The notes beneath the pieces are model-generated. The model was not told the DNA's origin, ran no database searches, and worked only from the letters and a program-made list of their open reading frames with translations. DNA of 64,000 nt from an uncultured Prevotellaceae bacterium (GTDB taxonomy: Bacteria > Bacteroidota > Bacteroidia > Bacteroidales > Muribaculaceae): assembly GCA_905207705.1 (NCBI GenBank), contig CAJLMA010000002.1, positions 186,001-250,000 of the forward strand, read 5' to 3'. How positions within the stretch are numbered: position 1 is the first letter of the stretch; each line of letters opens with the position of its first letter. Shown piece after piece: positions 59,045 through 64,000 of this stretch. A program made the position numbers and the translations under genes.

Positions 59045-59605
59045 TTAGCGGATATGTAAATCATCATCGGCGTCATACCCTTCAAGGTCGCCGAGCTCAT
59101 CATCATTATAACCATCCGACCCATAAAAATCCTCATCAAGGTCTTCAATGCCCAAAACAGATGTTTTGGCGGCTACCTTGTCATTCATATCATCTATATC
59201 TATAAATTGCTCGGGAGCCTTGCCTTCCTTGCGTTGACACAAAGGATCTTTAAGATTTTTGCCGGTTATAATTTCTTTCATTTCCATGAAAAAAGCCCGA
59301 TCGGTCATGTAGTCAAAAACAAACATCAGCTTTTGGCCCTCATCTTCGATAAGTTCATTCAAGTGAGTGTCCTCCATGAGCCACACATCTTGATCCGAAT
59401 CTGTGTCCATATCGGTGAATGTTATCTCTTTTTCTTTAGACCAATCATCATCGCATATAAAAAACGAATCCATTTGATCCTTTGTATATCCCACCGAATC
59501 AAGAATTGCATTTCTTAAGCGCAAAAACGTATCGTCGGCATCTATTGCGATTTCTCGTTTGAAGTTATCAACCTCATCCGATACTATACGAAATTTATAA
59601 ATCAT
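59045..59605 (-). CDS. PRiA4b ORF-3 / IS1096-passenger-like acidic protein
   Basis: A 186-residue protein. Residues 1-130 fit the PRiA4_ORF3 domain (YKFRIVSDEVDNFKREIAID, then FLRLRNAILDSVGYTKDQMD, FFICDDDWSKEKEIT, KLMFVFDYMTDRAFFMEM), a ubiquitin-like-fold domain (my assignment) found in many bacteria and originally noted in plasmid and IS contexts. The last 40 residues are extremely acidic (repeated Asp/Glu, ending DADDDLHIR). No transposase, inverted repeat or plasmid gene is nearby, so here it is a resident chromosomal gene. Function unknown. A strong terminator lies 80 bases after the stop. Confidence 0.82.
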   Translation of the reverse strand: MIYKFRIVSDEVDNFKREIAIDADDTFLRLRNAILDSVGYTKDQMDSFFICDDDWSKEKEITFTDMDTDSDQDVWLMEDTHLNELIEDEGQKLMFVFDYMTDRAFFMEMKEIITGKNLKDPLCQRKEGKAPEQFIDIDDMNDKVAAKTSVLGIEDLDEDFYGSDGYNDDELGDLEGYDADDDLHIR

Positions 59606-59737
59606 CTTTTGTTACAATTAAAGAATTGCTTAATCTTTACGACCGCGAATATAGTAATAAAAATATATATTCTAATGCTTATACGAAGTGAAATTTTTAT
59701 GTCACTCCTATCTTTTCCATATCACAGATGACATTCC

Positions 59738-59781
59738 AAAAAAATATCCCCTGCGTGATTGATCCTGCAGGGGATATTTTT
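59738..59781. terminator. bidirectional terminator after spt
   Basis: AAAAATATCCCCTGC (59740-59754) pairs with GCAGGGGATATTTTT (59767-59781), 12-base loop, with T-runs on both strands. It ends the minus-strand spt transcript 40 bases after its stop. Confidence 0.93.
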
Positions 59782-59820
59782 ATAAATTACATTTTATAAT
59801 ATTGCATGTTGCAATAATAA

Positions 59821-61008
59821 TTATTTCACCAACCCGTAATTGCGGAACACTTTCTGTATCTTTTCAAGAGCCACGGTAACTTGCTCCTTGCTGTGGGTAG
59901 CCATGAGGCTGAAACGTATCAATGTGTCGTGAGACGCAACGGCGGGTGACACTACTGGATTTACGAATATGCCTTCTTCAAGCAAGTCGCGCGTGATAGC
60001 AAATGTCTTGTTGTTATCCCTGATAAACAATGGTATGATAGGTGTCGACGTGTTGCCTATTTCACATCCCATGTTACGGAATCCATCAAGCGCATAGTGA
60101 GTCAAGTCCCACAAATGTTGCTGGCGTTCGGGCTCGTTCAGCATAATGTCGAGAGCGGCACTCGCCGCAGCCGTAGACGCAGGAGTTATGCTCGCTGTAA
60201 AGATATATGAACGTGAATGGTGGCGCAAATAATTGGTTATCGACTTGTCGCAAGCAATAAATCCGCCCAACGAAGCGAACGACTTGCTGAAAGTTCCCAT
60301 AATCAAGTCTACGTCATCCGAAACCCCAAAGTGATCGCAAGTTCCTCTACCTTGCTTTCCGAACACGCCTATTCCATGCGCCTCGTCTACCATTATTGTA
60401 GCATCATACTTCTTTGCCAATCTGACAATCTCAGGCAAATTTGCGACATCACCCTCCATAGAGAATACTCCGTCAGTAACTATCAATTTCACCTTGTCGG
60501 GGCTGCACTTTTGCAATTGAGCCTCCAACGATTCCATGTCATTATGCTTATACTTGAATGCTGTCGAGAACGACAGACGGCGTCCTTCGATAATAGAAGC
60601 ATGATCTTGCTCATCAAGCAATATATAGTCTTCCCTGCCGGTAACGCAAGACACTACGCCAAGATTTACTTCAAAACCTGTCGAATAAATCATTGCGTCT
60701 TCTTTCCCGACAAAAGCAGCCAACTTGGCTTCAAGTTCCTTGTGAATATCCAATGTTCCATTCAAGAACGGAGAACCGGCACATCCGGTACCATATTTCT
60801 TAATGGCTTCAATTGCAGCTTCCTTTACTTTGGGATGATTAGTCAGCCCCATATAACTGTTAGAGCCAAACATTAACACCTTTTTCCCTCCTATATAAAC
60901 TTCGGTATCCTGTTCACTTTCAATCTTGCGGAAATAAGGATATATGCCCAAAGCCTTGGCTTTTTGAGGCTCTACATACTGCGAGAGCTTAGCTTGTAAT
61001 AGCTTCAT
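59821..61008 (-). CDS. spt: serine palmitoyltransferase (alpha-oxoamine synthase)
   Basis: PLP enzyme that condenses serine with a fatty acyl-CoA to begin sphingolipid synthesis, a Bacteroidota hallmark. The 395-residue product has the alpha-oxoamine synthase fold: MFGSNSYMGLT, GTGCAGSPFLNGTLDIH, DEQDHASIIEGRR with His136, VDEAHGIGVFG with Asp208, and the cofactor lysine Lys242 in MGTFSKSFASLGGF. From memory it resembles the Bacteroides SPT more than the 2-amino-3-ketobutyrate ligase (kbl) or BioF members of the same superfamily, but these are hard to separate without alignment. Monocistronic, with a TAATTTTG element upstream (61095-61102, minus) and a strong terminator. No ceramide-pathway partner is visible. 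Confidence 0.8.
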   Translation of the reverse strand: MKLLQAKLSQYVEPQKAKALGIYPYFRKIESEQDTEVYIGGKKVLMFGSNSYMGLTNHPKVKEAAIEAIKKYGTGCAGSPFLNGTLDIHKELEAKLAAFVGKEDAMIYSTGFEVNLGVVSCVTGREDYILLDEQDHASIIEGRRLSFSTAFKYKHNDMESLEAQLQKCSPDKVKLIVTDGVFSMEGDVANLPEIVRLAKKYDATIMVDEAHGIGVFGKQGRGTCDHFGVSDDVDLIMGTFSKSFASLGGFIACDKSITNYLRHHSRSYIFTASITPASTAAASAALDIMLNEPERQQHLWDLTHYALDGFRNMGCEIGNTSTPIIPLFIRDNNKTFAITRDLLEEGIFVNPVVSPAVASHDTLIRFSLMATHSKEQVTVALEKIQKVFRNYGLVK

Positions 61009-61275
61009 AGTTTATCGATAATTGTCTTTTTAATGTTATAAACTATCTGCACTTATTCGTACTTTGTTAACTAACCTATCATAATTGCAGGCTGCAAAAT
61101 TACAAAATTTTTCCAATTATATATCCAAATCTCTAAATTATTTAATTCACACCACTTTTCACCTAAAATACAAACAGATTTAGCAATATGATAAGTCTAA
61201 TGCTAAATATAGTAAGCAGACAAGGATTTTTCTATAGATTTACAAGTTCCTCTTCCGTAATATGACGTTTTTAGC

Positions 61276-61283
61276 TAACTTTG
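61276..61283 (+). promoter_or_regulatory. -7 element of uvrB
   Basis: TAACTTTG, 20 bases before the uvrB ATG, matching TAnnTTTG; the -33 position (TTCC, 19 bases upstream) is weak. I see no LexA-like box in the short gap, but the Bacteroidota operator is not well enough known to me to exclude one. Confidence 0.5.
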
Positions 61284-61303
61284 TATCTTGAAAATTTTTC
61301 TCT

Positions 61304-63403
61304 ATGGATTTCAAACTTCATTCCGATTATCAGCCAACAGGCGACCAGCCAAATGCAATAAGCGAATTGTCGGAAGGGGTCTTGAACGGGACACCCTACC
61401 AGACATTGCTCGGTGTCACCGGTTCAGGAAAGACTTTCACAATGGCCAACGTCATTGAACGGGTAAAACGCCCGACGCTTGTATTATCTCACAACAAAAC
61501 ACTTGCAGCACAATTATACTCGGAATTTAAATCTTTTTTCCCGGAAAATTCAGTGCATTACTTCGTGTCTTATTACGATTATTATCAACCCGAGGCATAC
61601 ATACCGGCAACCGATAAATACATCGAAAAAGACTTGATGATAAATGACGAAATCGACCGTTTGAGGCTCGCAACCACGACGGCACTGCTTTCCGGCCGTC
61701 GTGACATTATAGTGGTTTCATCGGTTTCATGCTTGTATGGCATGGGCAATCCCGATGATTTCGGAGAAAATATAATTCACATAGCATGTGGCATGAACAT
61801 TGGCCGTGACCAGTTCCTGCGCACTCTTGTGTCGGCTTTATACTCCCGTAACGAAGTCAGCCTCGAACGCGGAACTTTTCGCGTAAAAGGCGACACAGTC
61901 GACATCTACCTCGCATACGAGGAAATTATGATAAGGGTCGTATTTTGGGGCAACGAAATAGAATCTATACAAATTCTTGATACCATATCCCAACTACCAC
62001 AGGAATCGGTACAAGAATTCAAGATTTTCCCAGCAAACATATTCGTCACCTCCAAAACTCGAATGGCTCAGGCATTGGCGCAAATAGAACTTGACTTAGG
62101 CACTGAGGCGGAAATGTTCTTCAAAGAAGGCAAACTTGCAGAAGCCAAGCGCCTTAAAGAACGTGTAACTTACGATATTGAAATGATTAGGGAATTGGGG
62201 TATTGCAGTGGAATCGAGAATTATTCAAGGTACTTTGACGGACGTAATCCAGGCGCACGTCCATTCTGCCTTCTCGATTACTTTCCAAAGGATTTCCTGA
62301 CAATAATTGATGAGAGCCATGTTACTATTGCCCAAATACGCGCCATGTATGGTGGCGACCAGTCGCGCAAAGCCAATTTGATAAATTATGGCTTCCGGTT
62401 GCAAGCCGCAGCCGACAACCGTCCTCTTCGTTTTGAAGAATTCGAGGCAATGACCCACCAGACAATATATGTCAGTGCGACACCTAACGATTATGAGCTC
62501 GAAAAATGTGAAGGAGTGGTTACCGAACAAATAATCAGACCGACTGGGCTGCTTGATCCGGTTATCTCTGTACGTCCATCGAAAGGCCAAATCGATGACT
62601 TGATTGAAGAAATACAATCGCGCATTGAAAATCACGAACGCGCTCTTGTCGCCACCCTTACTAAGCGCATGGCCGAAGAACTTGCCGCATATCTTGCAAA
62701 ACTCGACATAAATTGTGCTTATATGCACTCTGATGTGGAAACAATGGATCGAATTCAGATACTCGACGACCTCCGGGCCGGAAACATAGATGTACTCATC
62801 GGTGTAAACCTGCTACGCGAAGGCCTCGATCTCCCCGAAGTCTCATTAATGGCTATAATAGATGCCGACAAAGAGGGATTCCTGCGTTCCCACCGCTCGC
62901 TAACACAAATGGCGGGACGCGCTGCCCGCAACCTTAACGGCCTTGTAATAATGTATGCCGACAAGATAACCGAATCAATGCAACGCACGATAGACGAAAC
63001 CGAACGGCGACGCAGTGCTCAATTGAAATATAACGAAGAACACGGCATCACGCCAAAAGCCATCATCAAGGCCCGGAATCTGATAATAGGCAAAGAAGTG
63101 GACGAGTCCGACATCGACGCTGAGAACAGGTCGAAAAGCAACAAAAATAAAAAATATGAATACACGTCGGCAAAGCCTATTCCCGAGCAGATTAGAAAGC
63201 AATGCGAAGCCGAATTTTCTCCCGACACAAACATTGCAGCAGATCCGGTAGTTAAATATATGAGCAAAACCGACATGCAGAACGCCATAGAACGTCTGCG
63301 AGCCGACATGATAGAAGCAGCAAAAAGAATGGACTTCATAGAAGCTGCCCAATTAAGGGACCAATTGCTTGCTATGGAAGTAAAAATGAACGAAAATAAA
63401 TAA
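61304..63403 (+). CDS. uvrB: excinuclease ABC subunit B
   Basis: Damage-verifying helicase-like subunit of nucleotide excision repair. The 699-residue product has Walker A GVTGSGKT (37-44), the strand-separating beta-hairpin VSYYDYYQPEAYIPATD, DEIDRLRLATTTALLSGRRD, helicase motif VI QMAGRAARN and a C-terminal UVR domain (KRMDFIEAAQLRDQLLAME) that contacts UvrC. Length is normal. Divergent from spt. A 6-bp hairpin lies just after the stop, followed 22 bases later by the YgiQ-type gene, so read-through is possible. Confidence 0.97.
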   Translation: MDFKLHSDYQPTGDQPNAISELSEGVLNGTPYQTLLGVTGSGKTFTMANVIERVKRPTLVLSHNKTLAAQLYSEFKSFFPENSVHYFVSYYDYYQPEAYIPATDKYIEKDLMINDEIDRLRLATTTALLSGRRDIIVVSSVSCLYGMGNPDDFGENIIHIACGMNIGRDQFLRTLVSALYSRNEVSLERGTFRVKGDTVDIYLAYEEIMIRVVFWGNEIESIQILDTISQLPQESVQEFKIFPANIFVTSKTRMAQALAQIELDLGTEAEMFFKEGKLAEAKRLKERVTYDIEMIRELGYCSGIENYSRYFDGRNPGARPFCLLDYFPKDFLTIIDESHVTIAQIRAMYGGDQSRKANLINYGFRLQAAADNRPLRFEEFEAMTHQTIYVSATPNDYELEKCEGVVTEQIIRPTGLLDPVISVRPSKGQIDDLIEEIQSRIENHERALVATLTKRMAEELAAYLAKLDINCAYMHSDVETMDRIQILDDLRAGNIDVLIGVNLLREGLDLPEVSLMAIIDADKEGFLRSHRSLTQMAGRAARNLNGLVIMYADKITESMQRTIDETERRRSAQLKYNEEHGITPKAIIKARNLIIGKEVDESDIDAENRSKSNKNKKYEYTSAKPIPEQIRKQCEAEFSPDTNIAADPVVKYMSKTDMQNAIERLRADMIEAAKRMDFIEAAQLRDQLLAMEVKMNENK

Positions 63404-63407
63404 CTAC

Positions 63408-63423
63408 AGCCATTTCAATGGCT
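63408..63423 (+). other. small stem-loop between uvrB and ygiQ
   Basis: AGCCAT-TTCA-ATGGCT, a perfect 6-bp hairpin with no T-run; too weak to call a terminator. Confidence 0.4.
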
Positions 63424-63444
63424 ATATAACAACTCGATTATACG

Positions 63445-64000
63445 ATGGCTCATTCCAATGGCAATAACGTCATGCACTCGATACCAATGCAGTGGTTGCC
63501 CACTTCAAAAAAAGAAGTTGAACATCTCGGATGGGATTACATAGATGTAATTATCTTCTCGGGAGATGCTTATATCGACCACCCATCGATGGGTGCTGCC
63601 GTAATAGGGCGCGTACTCGAGGCAAATGGTTATCGCGTGGCCATTGTGCCGCAACCCAACTGGCAAGACGACTTACGCGACTTCAAGAAACTCGGAAAGC
63701 CGCGTCTATTCTTCGGCATATCGGCCGGAGCTATGGATTCAATGGTAAACCATTACACAGCTAATCGTCGTAAGCGGAGCGATGACGCATATTCCCCTAA
63801 TGGCAAAGCCGGATTCAGGCCTGACTACCCGACAATAGTATATTCACGCATATTGCATGAATTATATCCCGATATTCCTATAGTGGCAGGAGGAATAGAA
63901 GCATCCTTGCGACGATTGGCTCATTACGATTACTGGCAAGACAAGCTGATGCCGTCAATCCTTGTAAACAGCAATGTCGACCTGCTCATATACGGCATGG
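63445..64000 (+). CDS. YgiQ-family radical SAM protein (5' part only)
   Basis: The first 185 codons of a gene that runs off the window. The translated start (MAHSNGNNVMHSIPMQWLPT) leads into LGWDYIDVIIFSGDAYIDHP, then VAIVPQPNWQDDLRDFKKLG, FFGISAGAMDSMVNHYTANR, YSRILHELYPDIPIVAGGIE and LRRLAHYDYWQDKLMPSI, which is the N-terminal domain of the YgiQ family. The radical SAM CxxxCxxC motif would lie beyond the edge. Biochemical function of the family is unknown to me. A second start at 63472 (MHSIPMQWLP) is possible. Confidence 0.9.
   Translation, partial: MAHSNGNNVMHSIPMQWLPTSKKEVEHLGWDYIDVIIFSGDAYIDHPSMGAAVIGRVLEANGYRVAIVPQPNWQDDLRDFKKLGKPRLFFGISAGAMDSMVNHYTANRRKRSDDAYSPNGKAGFRPDYPTIVYSRILHELYPDIPIVAGGIEASLRRLAHYDYWQDKLMPSILVNSNVDLLIYGM

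Noticed and set aside
59045..59605. A mobile element suggested by the PRiA4b/IS1096-passenger label.
   Set aside because: No transposase, terminal repeats or target duplication could be seen nearby.
1..64000. CRISPR arrays, rRNA operons, prophage, integrative elements, toxin-antitoxin pairs.
   Set aside because: I looked for regularly spaced repeats, rRNA signatures, integrase or phage genes and small paired genes and found none; the only RNA gene seen is tRNA-Gly.

Overview
The window looks like chromosomal DNA from a member of the order Bacteroidales; a Muribaculaceae-like gut anaerobe is my best guess at family level. The evidence is the Bacteroidota promoter form (TTTG, about 19 bases, TAnnTTTG) upstream of many genes, weak or absent Shine-Dalgarno sites, a type III glutamine synthetase, a Bacteroidota-type serine palmitoyltransferase, NigD-like and DUF4840 lipoproteins, the DUF4295 mini-protein beside rpmG, and the gene orders purH-mreBCD-mrdA-rodA and pyrB-pyrI-flavin reductase-glyA. 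I see no insertion sequence, prophage, CRISPR array or rRNA operon. Nearly all DNA is coding and the genes look intact; only the last gene is cut, by the window edge.

Layout. 1-1.1 kb: rplM-rpsI (minus strand) with leader and promoter. 1.6-8.4 kb: a secreted protein of unknown function, a GH53 galactanase lipoprotein, hisS, a BASS-type transporter, a Crp/Fnr-like regulator and a polyprenyl-phosphate-type glycosyltransferase. 8.5-16.3 kb: an ABC-F ATPase, a Dabb-domain protein, glnN, a DPP-IV-like exopeptidase and miaA. 16.3-23.7 kb: the cell-elongation operon purH-mreB-mreC-mreD-mrdA-rodA (minus). 24-29.1 kb: rarA, then etfB-etfA-acyl-CoA dehydrogenase. 29.3-37.4 kb: nhaD, a DUF4293 membrane protein, a large TPR protein, an M3 metallopeptidase, tRNA-Gly(CCC) and a MATE exporter. 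37.7-49 kb (all minus): rpmB-rpmG-DUF4295, cinA, tsaD, DUF4421, a 1527-residue TamB protein and nadE. 49.2-54.8 kb: a small outer-membrane protein, a GT2 enzyme, a VanX-like dipeptidase, and the pyrB-pyrI-flavin reductase-glyA operon. 55.2-61 kb (all minus): a sigma-factor/barrel pair, two lipoproteins, an acidic PRiA4b/ORF-3-type protein and serine palmitoyltransferase. 61.3-64 kb: uvrB and the 5' part of a YgiQ-type radical SAM gene.

How the genes work together. Most of the window is housekeeping: translation, wall elongation, pyrimidine/purine/one-carbon metabolism, NAD synthesis and DNA repair. The envelope is a second theme: MreBCD-PBP2-RodA, TamB plus DUF4421, sphingolipid synthesis, several lipoproteins and the ECF locus.

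The least understood items are: (a) an ECF sigma gene three bases upstream of a protein that combines a short cytoplasmic head, one inner-membrane helix and a C-terminal beta-barrel; (b) a leader before pyrB holding a 28-codon ORF followed by a convincing intrinsic terminator, which looks like an attenuator; (c) a repeated promoter cassette upstream of hisS, the Crp-like gene and rarA; and (d) an ABC-F protein whose lost residues all fall in the same composite ATP site. None has been tested here beyond reading the sequence.
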